64,000 bases of DNA from Prostheceraeus crozeri (lineage: Eukaryota > Platyhelminthes > Polycladida > Euryleptidae). The stretch is taken from positions 310,001 to 374,000 of the forward strand of contig CAJQUW010008614.1 in the NCBI GenBank assembly GCA_907163375.1, in the 5' to 3' direction. The position numbers and the translations under genes were made by a program. The notes under the pieces are model-generated. The model saw nothing but the letters and a program-made list of their open reading frames with translations. It had not been told where the DNA came from and ran no database searches. Position 1 is the first letter of the stretch. The number at the start of each line of letters is the position of its first letter. This document shows, in pieces, positions 10,295 to 22,228 of the stretch.

Positions 10295-11467
10295 GATCAG
10301 TATCAATCTGATTAATTTTTAATGACTGATTTGTCATGTATATGGTCAACTCTACCCTTGAGATTCATATATTTTCTCGATTTATTTCGTAGGTGCATAA
10401 GGTGTTCACATACATCTTAATTAAGTATTGAAGACAGTTTGTTGAGGATCATCTTCTGATTGATTGCTATTGATTGATTAACTATGAAATTCTAAACTTG
10501 CAATCAGAACTGAACTGAAACATTCTGACTAATTGAGTGCTTCTTGATCTTGAGATCAATCGCGTTTCATCTGCAGATACATGTAGCAGACCGATTACTG
10601 CAATCATGTCCAATATGCTGATCACAGCAAGGTTCGCGATCAGGCTATTGTTTATAGATTGATCGCATAGTAGGTCTACAGGCAACCTACAGCTAATTAC
10701 TCATCAACCGGCCACAAATTGTAATAGTTTCAAGAGTGGGCTCATATTATGGAGAAAATATCTCTTATCAACATATCAAAAATCTAGGAAAATCTAGTTA
10801 GTGGAACACCCTGAACTTTCCACTTACAGTCACGAGCCTTTTCGAAATGCAAAGACACGCTTACTCCAATAAAATCGCACATTTAGATAGTAATAGCCAA
10901 TCAAAATGGACCGCTGCAGCTTTCTCTCACTAGCTGCATTTACCGTCCACATGGCCCTCAACAATATCAGCCATGTTTTCTGAATTGCTTCCTTTCCACG
11001 CGCCTAGATTTCTTAGTCACTATAGTTCAACAATACATGTACAATCTGCAGATGCAAGTTGCACAAGTTAAGCCACAAATCTGCGAGTTTTGCCATCAAT
11101 AAACGATTACTTTTTGCAACTACCGTCTTGTGAAAACGCATAACTGTTTAAGACGCTAGGTCGAAACGAGTTTGAGCACCATTGTCTTGTAGATAATCTC
11201 CTAGGTACCTACCTTTGGGGTGCAAATTGATAAAGATTTGTATGAGTTAGAAAAATAAATTTGATCTAATAGACAATCATTGATATAAATACACACAGAT
11301 TTTTCCTTTGCCATAGGCAAATTTGTGTCAATTTACATCTATGGATACTTTGAAATGTGTATTATATGATAAGTGAGCGTAAATGCGTTTTTGATAGAGA
11401 TTCTTGAATTTCTATGCACATTCACAAGAGAGTACTTGCAAAAAAGCTTCGATTTTTGATAGAAAAA
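10295..11467. other. internal non-coding part of the 9.46-kb element
   Basis: AT-rich sequence between the left terminal repeat and the transposase-like gene. No convincing reading frame, repeat or RNA gene beyond one more degenerate subterminal iteration near 10,285-10,330. Confidence 0.45.
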
Positions 11468-12925
11468 ATGGAAAAAAATCTCACTTTCAAAAAAAATGAA
11501 AAAAATTCACAAATTCCAAGTTACCGAGCAAGAGACCCCCTCCGAAGACCTCCGACGGCAGTGGACAAGTCACTTACCAACAGACCTTCCATAGCTTGAA
11601 AGTTTGCGGTATGTGCTTGTCTGAAAAGAAAAACCTCATCGCAACTGGAATCGTTATGCATTATCAACTGGAACAGATTATGCATACATACATTGATGAG
11701 TCTCATTCTCAAAACGATGATGTGTCCTTGACATCGCCGAGAGGTGGTAGACCTCTGAAGTTGCTTTGTCGCAGATAAGAAGACTGTCGAGCCCAAGTTT
11801 CATGCACTACTATTTCTACGATGCAATCAGAATTGAATTTGAGCAATCGTGAAACACTGAAGATGTGTCAAGAATTGAGGAAAACAGCAAATATCTATAT
11901 ATTGATTGAACCTAATCTGCGAGAGCATCTAAGGGGCTAGAGACCATCTTATCGGTGAATTTTTTTAAATGGGAATGATCGTCATGAAATTGGGTACGGT
12001 TGCAGCTGTTAAGCTTACACCTGTTGTTGTCTGCAAAGATGTTTAACATCTCGTGAAATTCATTCTCGAGAAAAGAAACATTACGCATGACTACAGTATC
12101 AAAGTTTACATCGATGGAGGTGGTGGATTTATGAAGATATCTATCTGATGCAAATTGCAAGAGACAATATAAGATCACTGGAGCAAAACATATATTTATT
12201 GTCGATATCGCACCAAATGTGCAAGAAAATTACCCCAATATTCTAAAACTTTTGGGCATCCACACGCATGAATGACTTGGATTTCAGCGACGAAAAGCTA
12301 ATAATTGCTTGTGACATGAAACTTGCGAATTGGATATTAGGACTGATGTCGCATGGTGCAACATTTCCGTGTTGTTGGTGCACGAAGAAGAAAAGCGATT
12401 TGAGTGGATTTGGTCCCTGTCGTACATTTGAATCATTAAAGGAAATGTGTTGGTCGTATTATGACACTTGTCAAGACATTGTCAAGAAGCCACATTTTTT
12501 CAAAATGTTGTCCACCCCAGTATTGTCAATAATGATTCCACGAAACAAATAATTGATGTGATTCCCGCGCCAGAACTCCATTTGTTGATTGGAGTAGTCA
12601 ATACCCTATTTAAATCTTTGACAGAGACTTGGCCTGGCTCATCAGCATGGACACAACGACTTCACATTGAAAGGTAGGCCTATTACAGGAGAACGTTCAC
12701 AGGAAATTCCTATATGAAGCTCCTGTCAAATATTGACCTTCTTCAATCAAGAATCTCTGGAAATTTTAGATCAGTCTATTCCTTGTGCTCTGGTGATCAT
12801 CGCTGTGTTCTTCGTTCATTCATATTCTGTGGAGCATTGCTATTATCATCGTTTTTTCGCCGTTGTCCACGTCGATACCAGTGAATTCCATTCAGAGTGT
12901 GCAATCTGCCATTCTTGCCTTCTGT
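11468..12925 (+). pseudogene. transposase-like gene, 5' part; family not named
   Basis: A broken gene readable in three plus frames. Successive segments: SPRGGRPLKLL, NLSNRETLK, IEPNLREHL, APNVQENYPNILKLLGI, CDMKLANWILGLMSHG followed by CCWC, PAPELHLLIGVVNTLF, and GNSYMKLLSNIDLLQ. From memory this order recurs in long uncharacterised proteins of Hydra, insects and other invertebrates, which I believe are transposase-like. I cannot give the superfamily name. The longest clean stretch is 12,268-12,552. The gene resumes at 16,390 after a LINE insertion; a CAG acceptor-like site precedes the resumed part, so an intron may also be involved. Confidence 0.6.
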
Positions 12926-13026
12926 TGGTGTCTGTTGCGGAAATTTGACGTCACAGGGTATCAGACATATTATGCACTGGATTTTCATTTATCCGGGTTA
13001 TGAAGAAGCAATTACAACTCTTGTAG

Positions 13027-13112
13027 ATTGGCTGTCATGGTCTACTGAACTAAGTGTTTGACTAGTGATCTGTTTGGTCAGAGTTCGAGTCCCAACCATT
13101 CTGTTTTCTTCG
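13027..13112 (+). repeat. tRNA-like SINE head
   Basis: A box-A-like TGGTCTACTGA (about 13,039) and box-B-like AGTTCGAGTCC (about 13,083) lie at tRNA-like spacing, in the arrangement of a tRNA-derived SINE promoter. It cannot be a working tRNA because a paired acceptor stem is not evident. It sits just before the LINE at 13,147, so it could be a SINE remnant or captured leader. Confidence 0.4.
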
Positions 13113-16100
13113 AAACTCTTTGGATTAAACTAACACGTACATTTGTATGGGATTGATTACTTTTCTTATTTTGTTGGTGATAATAATGCCGAAAACCTTT
13201 TCTGATCTTTATGGATTCAAGACGAAGCACAAGAAGCAACTATGCATTGGTCAACTAAATGTGAACTCAATACGAAAAGAGGAAGATAGACCTCTAAATA
13301 CTCTGAAGCATGACTACTTAGACAAGCTCAGACTTGATATACTTAGTATTCAAGAAACAAAAATCGATGGAAGCACGTCTGATAACGAACTTCTCCACTC
13401 TGGTTACCGCACCTTTTGCGAGGGTAAAAGAAAACATGGTGGAATTCTTGTATATGGGGGTGAAACTTTGCCAATCGTTCAAATTCCATGTTCCATTGAA
13501 AAAGGAAAAGCTTTTGAAGCTATTGAATGTGTTGTTTTACATGTGTGTGCAATCGATTTACGCTTTGTTTTGGTCAGTTTATATCGAAAACCATCTAAAT
13601 CTCTCAAAACTGCTAGAGAAGAAATGGAGTTTGTTTTGACATTAGCCAGCTCCATAGAACCAGATATTCTTGTTACTGGGGATTTGAATTTATGTGCTCT
13701 AGGCACCCAGACTCAACAGCATCAAAATTTGCTGAATGATGTGCGTGATCAATTCAACATCGATTGCCAGATCAATGAACCAACTCGTCCCGAAAGTGGA
13801 TCCTGTTTGGATGTAATTCTTTGTAATGAAGACCTTGTATCAGAAGCTGTTGTTCATGATCCAGGACTATCCTAACACTGTATGGTTGTCGCAGCATTAA
13901 ATTGCACGTGTCCAGTGATTGAGAAAAGATATTTTAAATGTCGCTCCTTCAAAAACTTTGACGCCATGAAATTTCTATCTGACATTCGTGACGCTCTTCC
14001 GATATTCTACACATCCTCTATTTTTGCTTCGATTGATGAAATGTATGACTTTATTCATTCTATATACATTGAAATATTGGATGAGCATGCCCCTTGGATA
14101 GAGATGAATGTGCGCCCCAACAGGGTTCCTTGGTATACAGGAAAAATCGCTTACGCACGTCGCCAGAAGCATCATTGGCTAAATCAAACTCCAAAAGATG
14201 ATAATGGTAAAAGGGTTAAAAACAGCTATGCCTGGAATAACAAAATGTACTGGCAGAAGGTCGAACGCAGATTGAATCGCGAAGCTGCAACTGCGTTTTT
14301 CAGGAGAAAATGTAATTCTGATAAACCGAATGACTTTTATCGACTTGTTGAATCTCATATGCATAGCAGAAAAGTTAGGGATAACACGAAAATCTTTTTG
14401 ATCAGTGAGAACCAATATATAGTTGATGATGAAAAAGTCATGGACCAGCTTGGGGAACATTTTACTCATCTTGGTAGCAACATCAACAAACAAACAGCGA
14501 CAAACAACTTGACGTACTTGATGAAAATTGTATGAGTATTGATATCATACGTAGAGATGTTGGGACTATACTACCATTTGAATTTTCGAAAATAACAGCG
14601 AAAGATGTGGAAGATGTCATTAAGAACAAATGTGGGAAATCAAATGGAATTGATGGTGTTCCAGCGAGAGCAGTTAAAGCTTCGAGTGTTGAATTCAGCA
14701 ATGTACTCAGTTTTCTTTTCAACTGCATGATTCAATTATGTGAGTTTCCCACTGCTTTAAAACGTGGGGCATGGACTCCAGTTTTTAAAGGTGGCTCCCG
14801 TGTTGATGTAACACGATATCGTCCAGTGACTGTCCTATGTCATCATGCAAAGATTATGGAAACTGTTATGACAAGGCAATTATCGACTCATGTTCTACAC
14901 ATGCTATCGCCATACCAATTTGCCTATAAGAAGAACTACAGCACTGAGTCTGCACTATTGTATATGGTTGAATGCTGGAAATCTGCACTAGAGCTACGAG
15001 AAAATGTCGGCATTATATCTCTCGATCTAACAGCTGCATTTGACAGTATTCCTCATTCATTGATGTTAAGAAAGCTAGAAGCCTATGGATTGTCAACATC
15101 GTCGCTATTACTCATGAAATCCTATCTTTCATCAAGAAAGAACCGTGTTCGATTATAGGGAAAAGTGTCAGAAAAATGGTTTGAAACACAACGAGGTATT
15201 CCTCAGGGATCTCAGTGGGGACCATTGCTATGGAATGTCTATTTTAATGATATTCTTCCATTCATTCGATCTACAGGTGCTGAAGTCATTGCTTATGCAG
15301 ATGATGTCACAGTTTGGGTAAGGGATGTATCTGCAACAAAGGTGCAAGATCGTCTAAGGGACACCATTCAAGCAATTCTTTGTTGGCTTAAAGACAATGG
15401 TCTCAAACCAAATCCGCAGAAATTTCAGTGTATGGCTTTGGGACACGATAAAGAGAAGATACAATTCAACGCTCATGACATAACTTTAGAAAGCTTGAAG
15501 TGTATTAAATTATTGGGAGTCATAATAGATTCTGAATTCAAGTATGATAACCAAGTGAAAGAAATCTCAAGGAAAGTTGCGTGGAAGTTGTCTGGTATAA
15601 ATCGCCTTAAGCATTATACTAGCAGCAGAATGAGATGGAGACTTGTTCAGACATATATAGTGCCTCATTTTGACTATGCATCAATTCTCTTCTTGTTTTT
15701 ATCGGCTTCTCTAACGAAGAAAATAGATACGATGTTTAATCGGTGTATTCGTGCTGCCGCGAGAGATTTCAAAAACCCAGTTTGTGAACTTGTTTCCAAA
15801 TTTGATGCTCTTAGAATTCCTGTTCGGTGGCACATGGCTCTTTTCCGGCTTATGCAAGCTATCGCTAAAACGAAGACTGAGCTGAATGCAAGTCGTGACA
15901 GAGGATCATTCATTAAAAACTTCCAGTTTAGTGTTGGTTATGCACCATTAGTATTCGATGAACTGTTTATTTTGAGTGAGAATACTCACCACAATGTTTT
16001 CGTGCAGCCACGTGTTTGCAGTGTTAAGTTTGGCAAAAATAGTGTTAGAAGTTATGGGACTAGCTTTTGGAACAAAGTGCCTGAGACATTACGACAAGTA

Positions 16101-16300
16101 AAGTACAAAAGTCCGTCCATCATTGACTTTTTAAGATCATATTTACAGAAGCAGTCCGGTATTCAGACCTCAATTTACACCGCTTAACTTGCATGACTTT
16201 CAATGATTTTCTCTTTTTTTTCTTCATGTTATCGTTTTTTGTGTGTCTTTTGTGTCACATGCATCCCAGATGTAGTGAAAAATATATAAATCTTGAATCT
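13113..16300 (+). mobile_element. LINE 1 (CR1/L2/jockey-like), inserted in the transposase-like gene
   Basis: ORF2 occupies 13,189-16,187; no ORF1 is seen upstream, so the copy is 5'-truncated. The 3' end lies near 16,300, where a short (AATCTTG) repeat occurs. Endonuclease and RT order and the short-repeat tail fit the CR1/L2/jockey assemblage; the precise clade is not resolved. It interrupts the transposase-like gene of the 9.46-kb element. Confidence 0.75.
13147..16187 (+). pseudogene. LINE 1 ORF2: APE endonuclease and reverse transcriptase
   Basis: N-terminal AP-endonuclease-like domain: IGQLNVNSIR, LSIQETKID with the catalytic Glu, and VTGDLNLCAL. Linker with KIAYARRQKHHWL. RT: NGIDGVPARAVK, TRYRPVTVL, SLDLTAAFDSIPHSL, RGIPQGSQWGPLLW and AYADDVTVW with both catalytic aspartates, then KLLGVIIDSEF. 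About 1000 codons in total. It is spoiled by a TAA at 13,873 (after HDPGLS), a frameshift near 14,530 and a TAG at 15,156. Otherwise it is well preserved, so it is a fairly young copy. The enzyme nicks target DNA and copies its own RNA there. Confidence 0.9.
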
Positions 16301-16389
16301 TGTAAAGACTTTCCGATGCTTTTCAAAGGTAGGAACCAACTGTTTACACATTTTGATCAATTTGAACTAAGAATCCTTCTAACTTTCAG

Positions 16390-16683
16390 GTTTCTGCCCC
16401 GTGCCTTGGTCGTGAATTGGAACCAACATACATAGATGACATCAACACCTCAAAATTGCTCCAACACCGAAAGTGTGCGCCCATTTTTTGGCATGTTCCT
16501 GAGTTTTGCGAGCACCGCAATGATGGTTTGGGTCGATTTTCTGAACAGTCCGGTGAATCAGCTCATCGCGATTTTTCATTAATTTGGAAAGATTACAAAA
16601 TCAATTCATCTTCTCATCCTGGTTTTGGTGATCAGTTGAAGCGCACTGTCTGTGCCTATAATGGGCATCATATTTATTGCTAA
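16390..16683 (+). pseudogene. transposase-like gene, 3' part
   Basis: Continuation of the unnamed transposase-like gene after LINE 1. Segments CLGRELEPTYIDDI, then HVPEFCEHRNDG, then LGRFSEQSGESAHRDF, then HPGFGDQLKRTVCAYN. These follow the earlier segments in the order I recall for this family. The stretch is preceded by TTTCAG, a plausible splice acceptor. A second remnant of the same C-terminal signature lies at 54,485-54,620 on the minus strand. Confidence 0.6.
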
Positions 16684-18480
16684 AAGATCTTATAACACAG
16701 AGATGGACATATTTCAGGAATAATGAGACGACCAAATACCAGTACTTGAAAGACAAGGTTGAAACAGAGATCAAGAAAGCAAAATTGGCGTGGTATCACA
16801 GGTGTGCAAATTCAAATAAGAACATGTGGAATATTTGCCAAAGAGATCGTACCAAATCAGAACTGCAATGTATTTAGCACTCTTTTGGAAGATTATGGCA
16901 ACTATTTCAACATTGGCGAAGAAATAAACAATAAGCTATTGTTAGACAATGATGCACATATCCTTTTGCACAACAAGGAAGTATGCAATCATCCTGATCA
17001 TATGCCTTTAATAACAGTTGATCAACTATGTTCATAAAATTGAATACCAAAAAATCATGCGCCCCTGACGGTATTCCTATTGGACTACTCGAAGAAGCAG
17101 CATATTTGCTTGTGGAACCGTTTACCCATATCATAAACTCCTGCTTAATTGAATGCCATATTCCCGAGAAACTTAAATGCGCCGATATATGCCCAATTCC
17201 CAAAACTAAGCCTATTGACATTGAGAACATCAGACCTATTTCTGTAATGACAGTTCAGATGAAGATGCTTGAAAAACACGTTTTAAATTGCGTACAAGAT
17301 CATATTGATCGAACTGCTGGTAAATATCAATATGCATACAAGAAAATGTCATCAACAACATGTGCCCTAATTGATCTACATGAGAAAGTCACTTGTGCAC
17401 TGGATAGGAAAAGCACAGAAGCAGTAATTGTGCTCAGCTTCGATTATTCCAGAGCATTTGAGAAAGTCATAGTAGCCAACTTAATTTCAAAAATGAGGGA
17501 CATGAATTTCCCACCTGAATTTGTATGTTTTACATATAACTACTTGCAAGAACGATCACAATGTGTCAGATTGAATAATCAACGCAGCTCATTCCGTCGA
17601 GTAAATAGAGGGGTACCACAAGGATCAATTTTGGAACCTCAGTATTTCAATATTTACCTGAATTCGCTGAGACCCTTAAATCTAAGTACTCACATGATTA
17701 AGTACGCCGATGACGTCACGATGACCATAACGATCAATAAGGAAACAAGAGCGGAAGACATTGACAAAATGAGCAACGAAATACAGCAAATTACTGCCTG
17801 GTCGATATCAAACGGTCTAAAGCTAAATGCTTCAAAAACGAAAATGATTGTGGTGTCAAAGAACCAAGAGATCAAAGGTATTTTGAAAAGTAAATTTCAT
17901 GACATAAACTGCTGCAGTGAAATGAAGCTCCTAGGGGTGGTTTGGACTGAAGACCTTAAATGGAAAACGCACTTCAATCGTTTGATAAAGAGGACATCCC
18001 AGCGGTTATATATCATTCGCAAATTGAGGAATGTACTGGATCGAAAATCCCTGAAACGAGCTTGCATGTCGCTTATTTTTGCTCCAATTGAGCACGCGTT
18101 CCCTCTGTTCTGCAAACTGGACAGTGAGACAGTAAGATCAATAGAGATACTACAGACGAGGTGTTCTAAGGTTATCAATGGAAGAAATGCGAAAAATATT
18201 TTTGAAAAACCCCAATGTCGGTTGAATAAAGGACTTCTACGACTCTACGACAAAGCTGTAAAAGAAAAGCATCCACTTCATCATTTGCACGAAGAATCGA
18301 ATTTGAAGTCAAAACAACAATTTTTGCTCGCACCAAACGTCGACAAAACTCATTTTTGATATATGCCAGTTTACTGAAATGTGGTTTTGAGTAACTTTTT
18401 CACTTTGAATGACTTTGAATTACGTCGTTATGTTTTGATCATGACTTTGAATATAAACATTTATTATTATTATTATTATA
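16684..18480 (+). mobile_element. LINE 2, 5'-truncated, (ATT)n tail
   Basis: Starts within the region between endonuclease and RT (DLITQRWTYFRNN near 16,685) and ends in an (ATT)n tract at about 18,458-18,480. The tail and the RT sequence resemble those of LINE 3 in this window, so both probably belong to one clade. It lies between the end of the transposase-like gene and the right terminal repeat of the 9.46-kb element. Confidence 0.8.
17028..18359 (+). pseudogene. LINE 2 reverse transcriptase
   Basis: An uninterrupted 443-codon RT plus thumb. Motifs in order: CAPDGIPIGLLEE, ENIRPISVMT, LSFDYSRAFEKV with the first catalytic Asp, NRGVPQGSILEP, MIKYADDVTMTI with the catalytic DD, and MKLLGVVWTEDLKWKTH. 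The endonuclease is missing and the segment upstream is frameshifted, so it is a dead 5'-truncated copy. The long open frame points to recent insertion. Confidence 0.9.
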
Positions 18481-18827
18481 TTACTGGTTAAATTTGATAA
18501 ATGTAATGTCATATGATACCACTTTTGATTATTTTTTAAATATGATTACATTAAAAATACTTATCTTCTAAATTTACATTGCTAGAATGGATAGATAAGT
18601 AGGTCTGCGTTAAGAACTACGTGTTCAATAAGATCATATCAAGTAATAGGCCTATTTCGTGTGGAAATTAGGCCTACAGCTACCGATGCATGCAAAAAAT
18701 TGAAATCGTCTTTATTGCTCTATTTTTAGAAATACATGTACCTCTACATGAATTGACTTTCGAATAAGAGTAGGCCTATATCAGGTATACACGTAGAAGC
18801 CAATACATCACTGTATGTATGTTAAAT
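18481..18827. other. AT-rich flank inside the 9.46-kb element
   Basis: Between the LINE 2 tail and the right terminal repeat. No gene seen. Contains the word taggcctac twice in variant form. Confidence 0.4.
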
Positions 18828-19297
18828 AATAATCATCTATCAGGTGCAAACAATGTATCTCATGACATTTTAAGTACTACATTCGTTTTCTACGCAAAAA
18901 ATTGCTTTGGAAAAATTGCTTCATAAACCTGAACTGCTGTCCCAGCGTAAATCAATCACTACCAATCAATCAGATCGATACTTATCGATACTGATCAATC
19001 AATCATCTATAACATTAAAAGAAGGTATTGAATGAGCTTTTAGGTATTAAAATCGTTTTCTCCGAAAGATTTTGATCTAGAAAACTCGCTTTATGAACTT
19101 CAAACATTATCCTAACAAAAATCAGTCAGTACTAATCAATCAAATCGATTCCGATCAAAAAATTGCAAATATCTTTTGATGGTCTCGATAAATTAATTTT
19201 GAAATGCAAAATTCCTCTTCTGCTTAAAATTTTGGTTTAGAAACAACTTTCAGATTTAATGGACAATTTTTTAAGGTTAAAGTGATGGAGCACCGTG
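18828..19297. repeat. right terminal inverted repeat of the 9.46-kb element
   Basis: Complement of 9839-10294 with scattered mismatches and a few small indels. It ends GGAGCACCGTG at 19,297. Confidence 0.8.
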
Positions 19298-19690
19298 AGG
19301 AGGGATCGACTTTCAAGCGATCGATGGCGATGTTCACACCTTCATTCGCAGGCACTGTTCCAAAGAGTTTGACAACATCGTAGATCACTCATCGATGAGA
19401 CGATTTTAGTTGGATAGTCCGTAGAATGTCACGCAACTGAGCTGAGTTCTTTTATCTCCTGGATGTATATTTTCCAATAACGGCTGTAGGATCTTTGATA
19501 CCATGGCACTAATGTCCAATGATCCAATAAAGAAAACGATTGGACGAAGCGGTATGCCTTCTTTATGGACCGTGGGAATAATTAGACTCAGATACGATTA
19601 AGTCCAAACGCTGTCTTCGAGTAACGTCATTGTTCTTCTACAGACGCTTCAGGATATTCGTCAATTTATTGGACACAGTCTTTCTACTTA
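19298..19690 (-). pseudogene. PLE reverse transcriptase fragment (part 1)
   Basis: Minus-strand peptides include HKEGIPLRPIV, ILQPLLENIHPG and YDVVKLFGTVPANEGV. The last is the PLE form of the conserved 'SYDVVSLFTNVP' RT block. The frame is broken. The RT continues at 9838 after the 9.46-kb insertion. Together with 9283-9838 and 8137-8428 this is one PLE in three pieces. Confidence 0.65.
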
Positions 19691-20151
19691 CTAATATGTT
19701 TTCATTACACACGTTTGATATTTTTAAAGCAACATGATATTGCAACAATATAAAGCAATAGAAATTTGGTTCGAAAGACAGTTTTTATTCTTAAACAGTA
19801 CATATTCAACTTACCTTATCAACAGAAGGCGGAAGAATTTTTGGAATCAGTATTTTCATCATCCCAAAAATACCTGAGTAATGGGTAGTGGGGACCCAAG
19901 TTACATCTTTCTGAAATTCATAATGAAATGGGGAAAGTAAAATGAGTAAGTGCAAAAAGAAATTCAAAAATTTTCACTTTTCTACTCACTAGCAAAGCTG
20001 AGTGGGATAATTGCGAATTAAGTTCAACAACGCTATATAGAACTGTTATAAAGTAAACATCTACAGCAGCAATATTAGGTCAACGTTCACAAATTCCTAT
20101 TCAAACCTGTTTGAAATTATTCTCAATTATTTCAAAATGAAAAGTTGATAT
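19691..20151. other. no gene recognised
   Basis: AT-rich spacer between two PLE copies. I see no repeat or RNA gene. Confidence 0.4.
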
Positions 20152-21636
20152 GTCACGACCGGTTTCAGTGTATTTTTTAGACCATCATCAGGTGTATGTA
20201 CAGGCATGGAAAAAATCGACGTATATACTACAATGATTAAAGCTAAATGAGAATAATAATCAGTAAAATTGCGTCTGTCAGGTCACAGAAAGACTCACAG
20301 CTTGAATGAGGAATCGTATTCATTCAGCAAGGTTCTGTCACTGCTATGACAAAGTGCGATACTTTCAGCTATTTTTGTGTAGGGCCTACTTGGTTTTGTA
20401 GATTATCGAGAAATCTTCAAGGTCAGCGGAGCGCAGATGTTTAGAAATTTCAGTTTCATTAGGGATGCCGCGAATACCTATGTTCTTTCATTCTAGAGAT
20501 GACGACGCTTAGTCTCACCAATATAGCTGCTTGAGCACAACTTACAAGTAACTTTATAAACGACATCAGAGGAGAGACTAAACTTCAATCTGTCTTTGTT
20601 TGGAAAAAGGTTAGCAGTCTTTAGAGTTCTGTAAGAAACAATAATGTTATGATTCGTTGGAAGGATTTTGTTCAAAATATCAACAGTCTTTTTAGTTTGA
20701 CTTTCAAGACTTTTGACATAAGGGAGGCGCCAGCATATGTTTTTAATATATCGCGATTGCTAGGTTGGAAATTGTCAGCATTATTTCTAATTCTGTCGAT
20801 ATGTTCATTAGAGTAACCATTGACAGTGAAAATACATTGGATGACAAAGAAACTGCTTTCATAGGCATTTTGACTACTACTTAACCGCTTTGCCCGAATA
20901 ATCAAGGCGCGAATGGCTGACGTTTTATATCTAACAGGAGCATGAGCACTGTTAGGAATATATAAACCAGTGTTGGTATCTTTCAAATGCCAATGATAAT
21001 TCAAAGAATTAGCATTTTTAGTGACCATAACATCGAGGAATTTTAATTGATTATTAGCCTGTTTCTCACAAGTAAAACGAATACTACGGTGAATACTGTT
21101 AAGAGAATGCAAAAGCTTTTCAGCATCCTTTTCGTTTCTAACGATAGCAAAAAGATCATCGACATACCGCCGATTCATCGCAAAAGATGCCAAAGTTGGG
21201 CCGAGGATCGATCCATGGCAACGCCTTCGATTTGATGGTAGATATTATCATTAAATTGGAACAGTATATTTTTACACGATACATTTAGGAGGGAAATCAT
21301 GGTTCCTTTATCGACCGGAAAGCTAGTGAAATCAATTAAATTACAAATATGATCGAAAGTATCGCTGAGAGGAATACTCGAAAATAAGCTCACAACGTCA
21401 TACGAGACAAGATCGTAAAAAAGATCATGAGAAATATCTTTGATCCAATCAACGAATTCGAATGCGTCTTTCAGATCTTGAGAGCGAGGAATGTATGGTT
21501 TCAGAATTTGATTTAGCCACCTTCTGCTTAAGCTGGTATTGTATGCTTTTGGCATACTTAAAATAGGACGCAAAGGTGGATTGGAACGTAATTTGTGTAA
21601 CCTAGGCAGCCATATAGCCTGGGCTGGCTGACTACT
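20152..21636 (-). mobile_element. Penelope-like element, minus-strand arm of an inverted repeat
   Basis: Nearly identical to the complement of 49,083-50,571. It carries RT (RPILSMPKAYNTSL, YDVVSLFSSIP, RRYVDDLFAIV) and the start of the GIY-YIG nuclease (CSSSYIGETKR at about 20,500). It has a frameshift around 21,190-21,240, where the plus-strand copy reads AMGSILGPTLASF, and a stop after the nuclease motif. The terminus at 20,152-20,197 holds CTGATGA...GAAACCGGTC in hammerhead order but with no clear stem II. Confidence 0.85.
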
Positions 21637-21639
21637 TTT

Positions 21640-22036
21640 GGCGAGACTTGAAAATAATGTAGGTGTAAGCTGAAGACTTAAAGGCCTTGTAATTCATCTT
21701 CAAATGTGGATGGAAGCGGCATCGTCAACAAGAACTATGAACTAAGTCAAGAAACCCAGGCTCTTAGCTTGGGCTTTTCCATGTGCTGTCCTCAAAAGGT
21801 CAATGCGTTTGATGAACAGAAACTGAAGTTGTTTTCAACAATGCTGCGAAAGTAAGTTTGAGTAAAGATGATGAGGAAATTCAAGTCTTTGGCTTACACT
21901 TGCAGTAATGACAAGTCTCGCCAAAAGTTCTTGACTGGCAAAATCAAAACTATCCGTAATTAGCGAGAAATAAAAACCTTTACGTTACAAAGTTTGACAA
22001 AGGCAACGGCGTTTGTATTATGGATAAAAATGTTCC
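21640..22036 (+). pseudogene. PLE N-terminal fragment, head-to-head with the minus copy
   Basis: Plus-strand peptides LSLGFSMCCPQKVNAFDEQKLKL and VSLSKDDEEIQVF are split here for length: LSLGFSMCCPQK and then FDEQKLKLF. They resemble the N-terminal part of PLE proteins. From about 21,905 the DNA matches the start of the plus-strand PLE at 48,791, over about 125 bp. This fits one PLE cut by LINE 3 with a long target duplication, or two overlapping PLE copies. Confidence 0.55.
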
Positions 22037-22228
22037 TTGAACTGAGCATATACTCCATCTCATTGTGGTTTACACTGGTCGTCGTGTTGAGGTCTCGCAA
22101 TTTCCCATTGTACAATTTCCAGTGAGTTGTGATCCGTGGTGTTCTGTTGTTGTTGCTGAAGTCGGGAATTCAATATCTACGTCACTAACACGACACCACA
22201 GTCTTTGGTGGATTGTTTGGCTTATCTA

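Larger units (their letters stand above)
9839..19297. mobile_element. 9.46-kb DNA transposon with ~460-bp inverted termini, carrying two LINE insertions
   Basis: Long inverted repeats start CACGGTGCTCCATCACTTTAA at each end (left arm 9839-10294, right arm 18,828-19,297). The element cuts a minus-strand PLE reverse transcriptase in two. The word TCCCT lies near both junctions (plus-strand AGGGA) and may be part of a target duplication, but the match is not clean. It encodes a transposase-like gene (about 11,468-12,925 and 16,390-16,683) and was later invaded by LINEs at about 13.1-16.3 kb and 16.68-18.48 kb. Without these LINEs the element would be about 4.5 kb. Confidence 0.75.

Noticed and set aside
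13027-13112. Functional tRNA gene
   Set aside because: Promoter-like boxes are present, but no acceptor stem or anticodon arm can be folded with confidence.
16193-16435. Plus-strand ORF between LINE 1 and the transposase-like segment
   Set aside because: It spans the LINE 3' tail and a junction, so the frame is accidental.
9839-19297. hAT assignment for the 9.46-kb element from the flanking CAGGG
   Set aside because: The CAGGG on the left lies outside the inverted repeat and is not matched on the right; no clean 8-bp duplication is present.
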